A stretch of DNA of 64,000 nucleotides from Rhizobium freirei PRF 81 (GTDB lineage: Bacteria; Pseudomonadota; Alphaproteobacteria; Rhizobiales; Rhizobiaceae). Position numbers and translations under genes: made by a program. Positions 1 through 8,008 of this stretch are shown piece by piece. The notes below the pieces were generated by a model. That model made no database searches. It was given only the letters and a program-made list of their open reading frames with translations, and had not been told where the DNA came from. Positions within the stretch are counted from its first letter, which is position 1, and every line of letters starts with the position of its first letter. Where the stretch lies: assembly GCF_000359745.1 (NCBI RefSeq), contig NZ_AQHN01000072.1:124001-188000 (forward strand), given 5' to 3'.

Positions 1-270
1 CTCGTCGATCCGATGCTGACCGAGGATTTCACCTTTTCCAGCCCGCGCGACGATCATATTGATAAGAAACGGTATTTCGAGCATTGCTGGCCGAAGGAGA
101 AAGTTTTCCGCGACATTCATATTGAGCATTTGGTCGCCGAGGGCGATGACGTGATTGTCGGCTATCGTGCAGAGAAGATGGATGGCGGCAGCTTCCGCAA
201 TGTCGAGATGATCCGCTTTGCCGGCGACCGAATCGCCGAAGTGAATGTCTATTTCGGACGGAGCTTGTGA
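1..270 (+). CDS. SnoaL-like / NTF2-fold protein, 5'-truncated by the window edge
   Basis: The reading frame is open from base 1 and ends at TGA 268-270, so the start lies upstream of the window. The visible C-terminal part (about 89 residues) has the look of the SnoaL-like branch of the NTF2 fold: a DDFTFSSPRDD-type opening, a YFEHCWP segment, and a beta-rich tail ending in an EVNVYFG strand. Members are small cone-shaped barrels that bind or isomerise small molecules, and the substrate cannot be told from sequence. It converges on the next gene with only 4 nt between the stop codons. The internal ATG at 13 is probably not the real start. Confidence 0.72.
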   Translation, partial: LVDPMLTEDFTFSSPRDDHIDKKRYFEHCWPKEKVFRDIHIEHLVAEGDDVIVGYRAEKMDGGSFRNVEMIRFAGDRIAEVNVYFGRSL

Positions 271-274
271 CGGG

Positions 275-928
275 TCAGCTCCTGATCCTCGCCATTGCCG
301 CCGTAAGCGCGGTCGCCGGGCCGCTCATCGGTCGTTGATAGTTTTCCGGAAGAAAGCGTCCTGCATCGGTCATGGACGCTTGCGCGAAGGCGATGGTGAC
401 TGGGCCTTCGTCGTGGGCGGCCTTTACGGCATCGGCAATGGCGGCGAGATAGGCCGACAGATCGCCCGCCCGGAAGTGCGCCCATGCGCCAGGGACCAGC
501 CGAACCTCGATTTCGGCCCCCGTTTCCTTCGCCGCTATCTCGAAAAGCGCAGTCGTCGGGGCGATCGTCGTTTCGACCGTGCACAGCACGATGACCTTGC
601 CGCCAGCCTTGACGGCTTCCGCGGCAAGCGCGGCATCCGCCCTGATGATCGGCGCTGCTGCGCCGGCGGCGACCTCGGATGTTGCCGGGCCGAGCGTCGA
701 GCAGTTGAGCACGACGGCATCGGCTTCCCCGGCCAAGTGCCAAAGGAGAGCCGCCGTTTCGGCAGAAACCTCCTCGGTCAGTCGTCCGGCCTTTTCGGCG
801 GAGAGAAGAAGGTCGGCACGAACATGATGACGCAGCATGCCATCGGGCAGCCCGAGCGCCTTCGCGGCAGCCTCATAGACGGCGATGTTGCTTTCGGCGG
901 TGTGCAGGCAGGTGATCGTCACGGGCAT
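275..928 (-). CDS. Asp/Glu racemase-superfamily protein
   Basis: A 217-residue protein starting at the ATG at 928 (MPVTITCLHTAES); an in-frame extension to 1033 exists but has no family character. Two cysteines in typical family contexts are visible, one in VVLNCSTLGPA and one in VIVLCTVETT. These are the positions of the catalytic Cys pair in the cofactor-independent aspartate/glutamate/hydantoin racemase fold. Which acid or amide it acts on is not evident. It is divergent from sodB and convergent with the truncated SnoaL-like gene, so it appears monocistronic. Confidence 0.7.
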   Translation of the reverse strand: MPVTITCLHTAESNIAVYEAAAKALGLPDGMLRHHVRADLLLSAEKAGRLTEEVSAETAALLWHLAGEADAVVLNCSTLGPATSEVAAGAAAPIIRADAALAAEAVKAGGKVIVLCTVETTIAPTTALFEIAAKETGAEIEVRLVPGAWAHFRAGDLSAYLAAIADAVKAAHDEGPVTIAFAQASMTDAGRFLPENYQRPMSGPATALTAAMARIRS

Positions 929-1193
929 TCCTCGGCATGGCAGAAGATCCGCGAACCTAGCCGCCGTTCCCCCCTTTGTCGACATTTCGGAACGGTGTCC
1001 GGCCATCTGTCCAGGCTGCGCGGCATGCAGCAAGATAAACTTCTAAGTAGATGCTATACATGTTTGAAAAATAGGGCAATTTTTGCTCCCGGACGCAACT
1101 TTTTTGGCATGTCGGCGGTTGCTCTTCCTGGCGACCGCTCCTATGTTCCGGTCACCTGCCGACCGCAATTTTCTGCCAAGAGGAGATATGACC

Positions 1194-1796
1194 ATGGCTT
1201 TCGAATTGCCTGCACTTCCCTACGATTACGACGCTCTTTCGCCCTTCATGTCGCGCGAGACGCTCGAATATCACCACGACAAGCACCACAAGGCCTATGT
1301 CGACAACGGCAATAAGCTTGCCGCCGAAGCCGGCCTTGCCGATCTGTCGCTCGAAGAAATCGTGAAGAAGTCCTTCGGCACCAATGCTGGCCTCTTCAAC
1401 AATGCAGCCCAGCACTACAACCACATCCATTTCTGGAAGTGGATGAAGAAGGGCGGCGGCGGCAACAAGCTGCCGGGCAAGCTCGAAGCTGCCTTCAATT
1501 CCGATCTCGGCGGCTATGACAAGTTCAAGGCCGATTTCGCCGCTGCCGGCGCCACGCAGTTCGGCTCGGGCTGGGCATGGGTTTCCGTCAAGAACGGCAA
1601 GCTCGAAATCTCCAAGACCCCGAACGGCGAAAACCCGCTCGTTCATGGTGCCGACCCGATCCTCGGCGTCGACGTCTGGGAACACTCCTATTACATCGAT
1701 TACCGCAACCTGCGTCCGAAGTACCTCGAAGCCTTCATCGACAGCCTGATCAACTGGGACTACGTCCTGGAGCGCTACGAAGCCGCGACGAAGTAA
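1194..1796 (+). CDS. sodB: Fe/Mn superoxide dismutase
   Basis: A 200-residue cytoplasmic superoxide dismutase that dismutates superoxide to peroxide and oxygen. The metal ligands are visible as H27 (EYHHDKHH), H77 (AAQHYNHIHF), D160 and H164 (DVWEHSYY signature). Q73 sits at the position that carries glutamine in Fe-type enzymes, although rhizobial members can be cambialistic. The start at 1194 is chosen because AGGAGA at 1181-1186 lies 7 nt before it, while an alternative ATG at 1188 is only 1 nt from that ribosome binding site. It stands alone, with a strong terminator downstream. Confidence 0.96.
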   Translation: MAFELPALPYDYDALSPFMSRETLEYHHDKHHKAYVDNGNKLAAEAGLADLSLEEIVKKSFGTNAGLFNNAAQHYNHIHFWKWMKKGGGGNKLPGKLEAAFNSDLGGYDKFKADFAAAGATQFGSGWAWVSVKNGKLEISKTPNGENPLVHGADPILGVDVWEHSYYIDYRNLRPKYLEAFIDSLINWDYVLERYEAATK

Positions 1797-1821
1797 GGTT
1801 TGCCGCGCAGGCTGGCTTTCG

Positions 1822-1855
1822 CACCCGGCGTCTTTTTGGCGTCGGGTGTTTTCTT
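1822..1855 (+). terminator. Rho-independent terminator of sodB
   Basis: A 9-bp stem (CACCCGGCG paired with the complementary arm at 1840-1848, one G-T wobble) with a T-rich loop is followed by GTTTTCTT. It begins 25 nt after the sodB stop codon. Confidence 0.8.
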
Positions 1856-1926
1856 ATTGGCCAGCCTCTCATAATATCATTCGCGTGCCGCTTGCCGTCC
1901 CCAAAGAGGCCGCCCTAGGAGGCTGC

Positions 1927-2769
1927 ATGTCGTCCGCACCGCTCTTCCGCTTCGGTGTCATCGCCGATCCGCAATATGCCGATCTCGAGCCCAATCTGGC
2001 CCTCAATCGCTATCCTGCGAACAGCCTCGTCAAGCTTCGCGAGGCGATAGAGGATTTCAACCGGCACGATCTCGCTTTCGTCGTCACGCTCGGCGACATC
2101 ATCGATCGCGAATGGAAGAGCTTTGACGCCATCCTGCCCGTCTACGAGGCGCTGCGTCATCGCAAGCATTTCCTGCTCGGCAACCATGATTTTGCCATAG
2201 CGCCTGAACATCTCGGCAGCGTGCCGGGGCGTGTGGGCATGCCATCGGCCTATTATGATTTCGGCTATTCCGGCTATCGCTTCATCGCGCTCGACGGCAA
2301 CGAGATTAGCGTCTTCGCGCCGCCGGAAGGCGACCTGCGTCGGCAGGAGGCGAAGGACCTCATGAAGGCGATGGAGAGCGCCGGTGCGCTGAATGGGCAG
2401 CGCTGGAACGGTGCGATCGGTGATGCGCAATATGACTGGTTCTCTGCAAAGCTTCGGGAGGCAAAGGCGTCTGGCGAGAAGGTCATTGTCCTGAACCACT
2501 ACCCAATCTTCCCGGATAACCCGCACAATGCCCTGAATAGCGATCGGATGCTGGCGCTTCTGGCCGAGCACGACCATGTCGTGGCCTATCTCAACGGCCA
2601 TAATCATGCCGGCAATTTCGGCGTGTCCGACGGAACCTATTTCATCAACTTCATGGGCATGGTCGATACCGAAGACAGCAATGCCTATGCGATCGTCGAT
2701 GTTTACGGGGACCGGCTTGAGATCATCGGTTTCGGGCGCGAGGCAAACAGGACGTTGGCCCTGCGCTGA
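1927..2769 (+). CDS. Metallophosphoesterase, ADP-ribose/CDP-alcohol diphosphatase-like
   Basis: A 280-residue calcineurin-like phosphoesterase. The dimetal motifs appear in order: ADPQYAD near the N-terminus, LGDIID, LLGNHDF, VLNHYPIFPD and YLNGHNHAG. The ADPQYAD opening in place of the usual DxH resembles the Mn-dependent ADP-ribose/CDP-alcohol diphosphatase branch, so hydrolysis of nucleotide diphosphate compounds is a reasonable but unproven guess. AGGAGG at 1917-1922 sets the ATG at 1927. There is no signal peptide, so it is cytoplasmic. It is convergent with the WYL regulator. Confidence 0.85.
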   Translation: MSSAPLFRFGVIADPQYADLEPNLALNRYPANSLVKLREAIEDFNRHDLAFVVTLGDIIDREWKSFDAILPVYEALRHRKHFLLGNHDFAIAPEHLGSVPGRVGMPSAYYDFGYSGYRFIALDGNEISVFAPPEGDLRRQEAKDLMKAMESAGALNGQRWNGAIGDAQYDWFSAKLREAKASGEKVIVLNHYPIFPDNPHNALNSDRMLALLAEHDHVVAYLNGHNHAGNFGVSDGTYFINFMGMVDTEDSNAYAIVDVYGDRLEIIGFGREANRTLALR

Positions 2770-2811
2770 TGCTCACCCGATCGCCTCCCGCGCTCGATGT
2801 CCCGCAACGCC

Positions 2812-3513
2812 TCAGCCGGCTGCGGCCGAGGCGTTCGTTTGCCAGCCATTCACCCAGATTTGCCGCAGGCCATCGCCTTCGCCCTTGAACCAGAGGCCGG
2901 TCGGCTGGCAATCCTCAATCCGGTCGCTGCGGAAATTGCGGATGGCCTGGCGCAACTCGCACCAGGCGACGATGTTGGCCGTTTCGGCGTAGTATATCAG
3001 CGCGATTGGCCGGATGATGCGCTCGGTGGCGCGGCCGAGTTCGTCGCGATAGGCAAGGTCAAGCTTTTCCTCGTCGCGGATGGCGCGGCGCACCAGTGCG
3101 AGGTCGATCGCTGAGGCCGAAGGTGCCGCAAAGCCCCAGGCATGCAAGGCATTGGCATCGAGCGTTTGCCGCAGCGGTGGCGGCACGGCGCCGGCGATCT
3201 TGGCGCTCACGCGCTTGGCCGCCTGCTTCAGTTCGGAGTCGCCGGTGCGCTCCAGAAGCGCCAGCGACAGCACGATCGCCTCCATTTCCTCGATCGAGAA
3301 CATCAGCGGCGGCAGATCGAAGCCCGGCCGCAAGATGTAGCCGATGCCACGTTCCCCCTCGATCGGCACCCGCATCGCCTGAAGCGCTGCGATATCGCGA
3401 TAGACCGAGCGCACGGTCACCTCCAGCTGGCCGGCAATATCGGCCGCCGTCACCGGCTTCCTGGCTAGCCGCAGGATCTGGATGATCTCGAACAGGCGCG
3501 AGGCCTTGCGCAT
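2812..3513 (-). CDS. WYL-domain transcriptional regulator (YafY type)
   Basis: A 233-residue regulator with an N-terminal winged helix-turn-helix (about residues 1-60; the VTAADIAGQLEVTVRSVYRD segment is the HTH) and a C-terminal WYL domain (about 140-230, containing ALIYYAETANIVAWCELR). WYL domains sense small ligands or nucleic acid. It is divergently transcribed from the LysE-family exporter, with 129 nt between the start codons. It probably controls that exporter and itself through the inverted repeat in the gap. Confidence 0.86.
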   Translation of the reverse strand: MRKASRLFEIIQILRLARKPVTAADIAGQLEVTVRSVYRDIAALQAMRVPIEGERGIGYILRPGFDLPPLMFSIEEMEAIVLSLALLERTGDSELKQAAKRVSAKIAGAVPPPLRQTLDANALHAWGFAAPSASAIDLALVRRAIRDEEKLDLAYRDELGRATERIIRPIALIYYAETANIVAWCELRQAIRNFRSDRIEDCQPTGLWFKGEGDGLRQIWVNGWQTNASAAAG

Positions 3514-3537
3514 TTCATCTCCTCGAAGACGAAGGCT

Positions 3538-3557
3538 ACTGACAATACGCCGTCAGT
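3538..3557. promoter_or_regulatory. Inverted repeat, candidate operator of the WYL regulator
   Basis: The perfect inverted repeat ACTGAC-N8-GTCAGT lies in the divergent gap, 25 nt upstream of the regulator start and 86 nt upstream of the lysE-like start. Its position fits an operator for autoregulation and exporter control. This is inferred from symmetry and location only. Confidence 0.42.
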
Positions 3558-3642
3558 TGGCTCGAGTTATAAGATCGCCTATTCACTTGAAAATCAACCG
3601 GTTCCTCTCCCGTTTCCGTGGAGAGAGCGATAGGCAACTGAC

Positions 3643-4278
3643 ATGGGTTACGCAGAAAATCTCTGGCTTTTCTTTCTCCTTCTCTTGGGCATCATCGTCG
3701 TGCCGGGCATGGACATGCTGTTCGTACTCGCCAACTCCCTGACCGGCGGCAGCAATCGCGGCCTTGCCGCGACAGGCGGCATCATGCTCGGCGGCGCGGT
3801 GCACTCGCTGAACGGCGCCGTCGGCATCGGTCTTCTGATGCATTTCGTGCCTGTTCTCTTCAATCCGCTGCTTGTCATCGGCGGCGCCTATATGGCCTTT
3901 ATCGGCTACACGCTGATGCGCAGTTCCATCACCGTCGGCCATGAAGGGCCTGCCGCCAGCCGCTCCACCTGGAAAGCCTTCCGCCAGGGGGCGGTCACTT
4001 GCCTGATCAATCCGAAGGCCTATCTTTTCATCTTCGCCGTGTATCCGCAGTTTCTGAAGCCGGATTACGGCCCGGTATGGATACAGGCCGTCATCATGGG
4101 AACCATGACCATAGTAACGCAATTTGCCGTCTATGGAGGTCTTGCCATCACCGCTGGACGCAGCCGCAACCTGCTGGTCGCCAATCCGCGGGCAACCGCT
4201 TTTGCAGGCCGAGCGGCCGGCCTGCTGCTCGTCGCGGTTTCGGCGTTTACGGTCTGGGAGGGCCTGAAAATGGCGTGA
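3643..4278 (+). CDS. LysE/RhtB-family amino-acid exporter
   Basis: A 211-residue inner-membrane protein with about six hydrophobic segments and the family hallmark near the N-terminus (LGIIVVPGMDMLFVLANSL), followed by a glycine-rich GGIMLGGAVHSLNGAVGIG helix. LysE/RhtB proteins export amino acids or related small molecules using the proton gradient. The substrate is unknown. Divergence from the WYL regulator suggests inducer-dependent control by that protein. It starts at ATG 3643. Confidence 0.87.
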   Translation: MGYAENLWLFFLLLLGIIVVPGMDMLFVLANSLTGGSNRGLAATGGIMLGGAVHSLNGAVGIGLLMHFVPVLFNPLLVIGGAYMAFIGYTLMRSSITVGHEGPAASRSTWKAFRQGAVTCLINPKAYLFIFAVYPQFLKPDYGPVWIQAVIMGTMTIVTQFAVYGGLAITAGRSRNLLVANPRATAFAGRAAGLLLVAVSAFTVWEGLKMA

Positions 4279-4444
4279 GAGCTGATGCGGCGAATGAATG
4301 TGTCGATAGCATGACACTGATTTCACTTGGTTCTCACCACTTTGTGACTTCATTGCCAGGGCGGAAACCGGCAAATATGTCGCCCGTAACCATGCGCCGG
4401 CCGTGCATGCGGTCTTGATCATCAGGAAGACGTAGGAGAATGAA

Positions 4445-4888
4445 ATGAAGTGGAAAGCGATTGTGGCGGCAGCGGCCTTGGCCGGCGTCGCCCTGGGGTC
4501 GGTCGTCGCGGCCGATGGCACGCATGATTCCCGCGTCGGGATGATGAAGAAGATCGGCGGCGCCACCGGAGCTCTTGGAGCGATTGCGAAGGGCGACAAG
4601 CCCTATGACGCCGACATCGTCAAGGCATCGCTGGCGACGATCGCCGAAACGGCCAAGGCGTTCCCGAACCAGTTCAATCCGCAGAGCGATAAGAGCGACG
4701 CCGAGGTCAATCCGAAGATCTGGGAGAACTTCGATGACTTCAAGTCCAAGGCCGCGAAGCTCTCCACCGATGCCGAGATGGCACTTGCCCAGCTCCCGGA
4801 TGACAAAGCCGGCGTCGGCGCGACCTTGAAGACGCTCGGCGGCAGCTGCGGCGCCTGTCATCAGGCCTACCGCATCAAGAGGGACTAA
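4445..4888 (+). CDS. Cytochrome c' family protein
   Basis: A 147-residue periplasmic c-type cytochrome with a cleavable signal peptide (residues 1-23, ending VVAAD). The single haem site C135-G-A-C138-H139 lies close to the C-terminus, which with the predicted four-helix body is the arrangement of cytochrome c'. Such proteins bind NO or act in electron transfer and detoxification. GGAGA just upstream supports the ATG. A di-haem cytochrome gene follows 104 nt downstream in the same direction. Haem attachment would depend on the Ccm proteins encoded at 43.6-47.7 kb. Confidence 0.9.
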   Translation: MKWKAIVAAAALAGVALGSVVAADGTHDSRVGMMKKIGGATGALGAIAKGDKPYDADIVKASLATIAETAKAFPNQFNPQSDKSDAEVNPKIWENFDDFKSKAAKLSTDAEMALAQLPDDKAGVGATLKTLGGSCGACHQAYRIKRD

Positions 4889-4992
4889 GCGGTAGGTCCG
4901 GCCTCGTCTGAAGATTGGTTTCGGCTCCGCATCGGTTTTGCCGCCGGTGCGGGGCTTCATGGTTTTAGAGACAAAGCTTGGGGGTAGTGGTG

Positions 4993-5904
4993 ATGGCGCG
5001 GTTTCTCCGGTGGCTGCTTTGCCTTTTCGGCGTGATCGTCCTCGGCGGCGGCGCGCTCTATGTCGTCACGGCGCCGACGCCTTTGCCGGCAAGCCATTGG
5101 ACCAATCTCGGCGATCCCGATCTCAAGACCGGCGAGATGGTGTTCTGGGCCGGCGGCTGCACCAGCTGTCACGCCGCGCCCGGTGCTCAAGGGGACGCCA
5201 AGCTCATGCTTTCGGGCGGCCTCGGGCTCAAAAGCCCCTTCGGTACCTTCCATGTGCCGAATATCTCGCCGGACGAGAAGGCCGGGCTTGGCAGCTGGAC
5301 GCTTGCCGATTTCGGCAATGCCATGAAGCGTGGCGTCGGCAGGAACGGCGAGCATCTCTATCCGTCCTTCCCGTATGGCTCCTATAGCCGCATGAGCGAC
5401 AAGGACATCAACGATCTCTGGGGCTTCCTGAAGACGCTGCCGAAGAGCAGCAATGTTGCCCCGCCGCACGAGCTGCCTTTTCCTTTCAACATCCGGCTCG
5501 CGCTTGGTGCCTGGAAGTTCCTCTATCTCAACGACCAGCCGCGTGTCGTCCTTGCCAAGGCCGACGACAAGATCAAGCGCGGGCAGTATCTCGTGGAAGG
5601 GCCGGGCCATTGCGGCGAATGCCACACGCCGCGCGATAGCCTTGGCGGCTTCCTGAGCGGCCAGTGGCTGGCGGGAGCCCCCAATCCGGAAGGCAAGGGC
5701 CAGATCCCGGATATCAGGCCGGGCTCCAAGGCGATCGGCAGCTGGAGCGCCGGCGACATCGCCAACTATCTCGAAACCGGCTTCACCCCGAACTATGATT
5801 CAGCCGGCGGCTCGATGGCCGAAGTTCAGCAGAACATCGCCCATCTGCCGGCAACCGACCGCGAGGCGATTGCGGCCTATCTGAAGGCACTGCCGGCGAA
5901 ATAG
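4993..5904 (+). CDS. Membrane-anchored di-haem cytochrome c
   Basis: A 303-residue protein with an N-terminal hydrophobic anchor (residues 6-26) and two haem-c sites, C56-TS-C59-H60 and C207-GE-C210-H211. Each site lies in a cytochrome c domain of about 120 residues. It resembles the cytochrome subunits that accept electrons from periplasmic alcohol or sugar dehydrogenases, but no dehydrogenase gene is adjacent. The ATG at 4993 follows a G-rich ribosome binding site; a TTG five codons earlier is an unlikely alternative. The next gene starts 14 nt after its stop, so the two are probably co-transcribed. Confidence 0.86.
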   Translation: MARFLRWLLCLFGVIVLGGGALYVVTAPTPLPASHWTNLGDPDLKTGEMVFWAGGCTSCHAAPGAQGDAKLMLSGGLGLKSPFGTFHVPNISPDEKAGLGSWTLADFGNAMKRGVGRNGEHLYPSFPYGSYSRMSDKDINDLWGFLKTLPKSSNVAPPHELPFPFNIRLALGAWKFLYLNDQPRVVLAKADDKIKRGQYLVEGPGHCGECHTPRDSLGGFLSGQWLAGAPNPEGKGQIPDIRPGSKAIGSWSAGDIANYLETGFTPNYDSAGGSMAEVQQNIAHLPATDREAIAAYLKALPAK

Positions 5905-5918
5905 ATCGGAAATTGTCC

Positions 5919-6641
5919 ATGACGTACCTGAGTGCTTTACGGACGCAGCCATTTTTCCAGCGCATTTCCCGCCAAGCTTATGGCCACGGGATTCGGCAAC
6001 GGGAGAGGGCGGTCGTGGACGCAAGGGTGGCGCAAAGGGTTCCCTATTTCAGCCAATGGGAAACGCCTGACATGACGCTGGCTGTCGTAGCCGAGGGCGC
6101 GTACTCCACCTTGCTGAAGGACCCGCTTTGGGCCTCTTCCGGCGCCTGCAATGTCGAGGAATATGCCCATTGGGCTGCCCATCTCTGCGGCATGGCCTGC
6201 CTGAAGATGGTGCTTGCCGCCCGCACCGGCAAAATGGTTCCGATCATGGGTCTGGCCATGGGATGCAGGGATTACGGCGGCTATGTCGAGGAGCCGGATG
6301 GCCGGATCAAGGGATTGATCTACGCGCCCTTCGTACCCTTCGTTCGGGACCGCTTCGATCTGAATGCGAGGGTTGTCACCGGCATTTCCGTCGCTGAGAT
6401 CGCAGATATCCTCACACAGTCTGAGTTCTTCATCGCGTCAGTCCATCATTCCATCCGCTGGCCGGAGACCGAACCGCCGGCCAAAGGCGGCCATCTCGTG
6501 CTGATCACGGCCATCGACGGCGACATGATCCGCTTTCACAATCCCTCCGGCCACGTCGCTGCGACGCGCGAGAATGTGGAGATGTCGCTGGAGACGTTCG
6601 AAAGGTTCTTTGCAGGCCGCGGGATCGCCATCGATCGTTAG
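5919..6641 (+). CDS. C39-like (papain-fold) cysteine peptidase domain protein
   Basis: A 240-residue protein. The segment HLCGMACLKMVL (C90) looks like the CGxxxL catalytic-cysteine motif of peptidase C39-like proteins. GGHLVLITAID supplies the histidine (H192) and RFHNPSG the third polar residue (N208). There is no signal peptide or ABC transporter domain, so it is not a bacteriocin exporter. It starts 14 nt after the di-haem cytochrome gene, which suggests co-transcription. Any role for a peptidase in that group is unexplained. The fold assignment rests on motifs only. Confidence 0.66.
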   Translation: MTYLSALRTQPFFQRISRQAYGHGIRQRERAVVDARVAQRVPYFSQWETPDMTLAVVAEGAYSTLLKDPLWASSGACNVEEYAHWAAHLCGMACLKMVLAARTGKMVPIMGLAMGCRDYGGYVEEPDGRIKGLIYAPFVPFVRDRFDLNARVVTGISVAEIADILTQSEFFIASVHHSIRWPETEPPAKGGHLVLITAIDGDMIRFHNPSGHVAATRENVEMSLETFERFFAGRGIAIDR

Positions 6642-6677
6642 ATCAATATCGGATGGCGATCCCGTTAAAGGCCGGCA

Positions 6678-7166
6678 TCAGGCCAGTGCCTGCAGGTAGC
6701 GCATGCCGGTGACCGGACGCGGCTTGAAATCCATATGCTCGTAGAAGCGGTGGGCCTTGAAGTTGCCCGTCGCGGCACCGACCGAAAGGTAGCTGCAGCC
6801 GGCCTTGCGGGCGATGTCGCGGGCGCGGTCGACGAGATGCTGCCCGATGCCATGGCTGCGATGGCCGTCACGCACGAAGAGATGATGCAGATCCATGCCC
6901 CGCTGGCCTTCCTGCGCCTTGTAGAGCGGCACGAGGATGGCGTAACCGAGCAACCCGTCTTCGCCTTCGGCGACCAGCGCCGTGATCCAGGGGGCGGGGC
7001 CGAACAGATCGCGCTCGAGCTGCTCGGGCGTCGTGCCGGAAGGATCGCCGTGATGGGCGGCGAGCATCCGGATCATATCGTTGAGCTCGGGCAGGTCGCG
7101 CGGCTGCGCATTGCGGATAGTGAGCACAGGCGGGCGGAGGAGTGAAATTTCGCTATCGTCTAGCAT
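6678..7166 (-). CDS. GNAT family N-acetyltransferase
   Basis: A 162-residue single-domain acetyltransferase. The acetyl-CoA binding region is visible as MDLHHLFVRDGHRSHGIGQHLVDRA, represented here by the core HRSHGIGQ at about residues 103-110. A conserved C-terminal FYEHMDFKPRP segment follows. The start is placed at the ATG at 7166; the longer frame to 7286 is cysteine-rich non-family sequence. The substrate is unknown. It converges with the C39-like gene. Confidence 0.86.
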   Translation of the reverse strand: MLDDSEISLLRPPVLTIRNAQPRDLPELNDMIRMLAAHHGDPSGTTPEQLERDLFGPAPWITALVAEGEDGLLGYAILVPLYKAQEGQRGMDLHHLFVRDGHRSHGIGQHLVDRARDIARKAGCSYLSVGAATGNFKAHRFYEHMDFKPRPVTGMRYLQALA

Positions 7167-7220
7167 GGCATTCTGCGTCCTTGTTTTTGAATGAGCCGTC
7201 AGGACGCTGCCGATACAACA

Positions 7221-7240
7221 AAGCCGCCTGACGGCGGCTT
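7221..7240 (-). terminator. GC-rich hairpin between merR-type gene and GNAT
   Basis: A perfect 8-bp stem (AAGCCGCC / GGCGGCTT) has a TGAC loop. On the minus strand it is followed by TGTTGTAT, a weak T-rich run, and it lies 125 nt after the regulator's stop codon. It could end regulator transcription or act in the GNAT leader. Confidence 0.45.
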
Positions 7241-7364
7241 GTTGACAACATGATCTGTCTTGGCCGCCCCTTACAGGTACAGCCAAAAATACGAGCAGTT
7301 ATGGAGCGCGTGCGTGATCATGGGCGCATCAATGAGCCGCTTCCGCCCATTTGTCAATGGGGGC

Positions 7365-7778
7365 TCAGTGTTCCCCGTCGCACAGTCCATGGTCCGACAA
7401 TGCCCGGATCACATAGCAGTCCTCGATGCTGTGGCCGTCGCAATGCGAAACGATGCGCTCCAGCTCGTGTTCCAGCCGCTTCAGCTGTGCGATCTTGGTG
7501 CGCACGTCGTCGAGATGTTCCTTGGCGATGCGGTCGGCGCCGACGCAAGGGCGATCCGGGTGCTGGCTGAGCGAGATCAGTTCCTTGATGGCATCGATCG
7601 TCAGGCCGAGGTCGCGGCCATGGCGGATGAAGGCCAGGCGCTCCAGATCGGTTCTGGTATAGCGCCGCTGATTGCCTTCGCTGCGGTCAGGCTCCGAGAT
7701 CAGCCCCATCTGCTCGTAATAGCGGATCGTCGGTACTTTGACGCCGGTACGCTTGGACAAATCGCCGATCGACAACAT
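7365..7778 (-). CDS. MerR-family metal/stress-responsive regulator
   Basis: A 137-residue MerR protein with an N-terminal winged helix (SIGDLSKRTGVKVPTIRYYE), a dimerisation helix, and a C-terminal metal-site-like loop. The cysteines are C78, C113, C121 and C133. The C113-x7-C121 spacing matches CueR-type loops, while C78 is at the position of the extra cysteine of ZntR/CadR-type sensors, so the metal cannot be assigned. GGAG 8 nt upstream supports the ATG at 7778. It is divergent from the beta-lactamase gene with a MerR-type dyad in between. Confidence 0.9.
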   Translation of the reverse strand: MLSIGDLSKRTGVKVPTIRYYEQMGLISEPDRSEGNQRRYTRTDLERLAFIRHGRDLGLTIDAIKELISLSQHPDRPCVGADRIAKEHLDDVRTKIAQLKRLEHELERIVSHCDGHSIEDCYVIRALSDHGLCDGEH

Positions 7779-7795
7779 CACATGATCTCCAATAC

Positions 7796-7810
7796 CTCTA
7801 GTCTCTAGAG
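7796..7810. promoter_or_regulatory. MerR-type operator dyad
   Basis: CTCTAG-TCT-CTAGAG is a perfect 6-bp inverted repeat in the gap between the MerR-family gene and the beta-lactamase gene, 17 nt from the regulator start. Dyads of this form are typical MerR-family operators located between the -35 and -10 elements. Autoregulation is likely. Control of the gene on the other side, 198 nt away, is less certain. Confidence 0.52.
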
Positions 7811-8008
7811 CAATATATGCGATCGCCCATTAAATTTACAAGGGCAGGTAGTCATGCGCTGCAATTCGCCTAAGTCCATTATTGACGCAGTCATTGAAGT
7901 CGCGGTCGACAAGGCGGCATGGAATCCGATAGCAATCAGGCCAGTCGGAGGCTTGCCATATTCGTCGCATAGCCCACAATCCGCCCGATTCTGCTGGAGG
8001 CTCTTCGC

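Noticed and set aside
245..1315. A 356-codon plus-strand frame across the racemase gene and into sodB
   Set aside because: It is antisense to a family-recognisable racemase gene and its translation is arginine/glycine-rich with no motifs, a typical high-GC shadow frame.
7221..7240. Considered as a MerR-regulated operator
   Set aside because: The stem is GC-rich with a 4-nt loop, a terminator-like geometry, and it lies downstream of merR rather than in a promoter; the CTCTAG dyad at 7796-7810 is the better operator.
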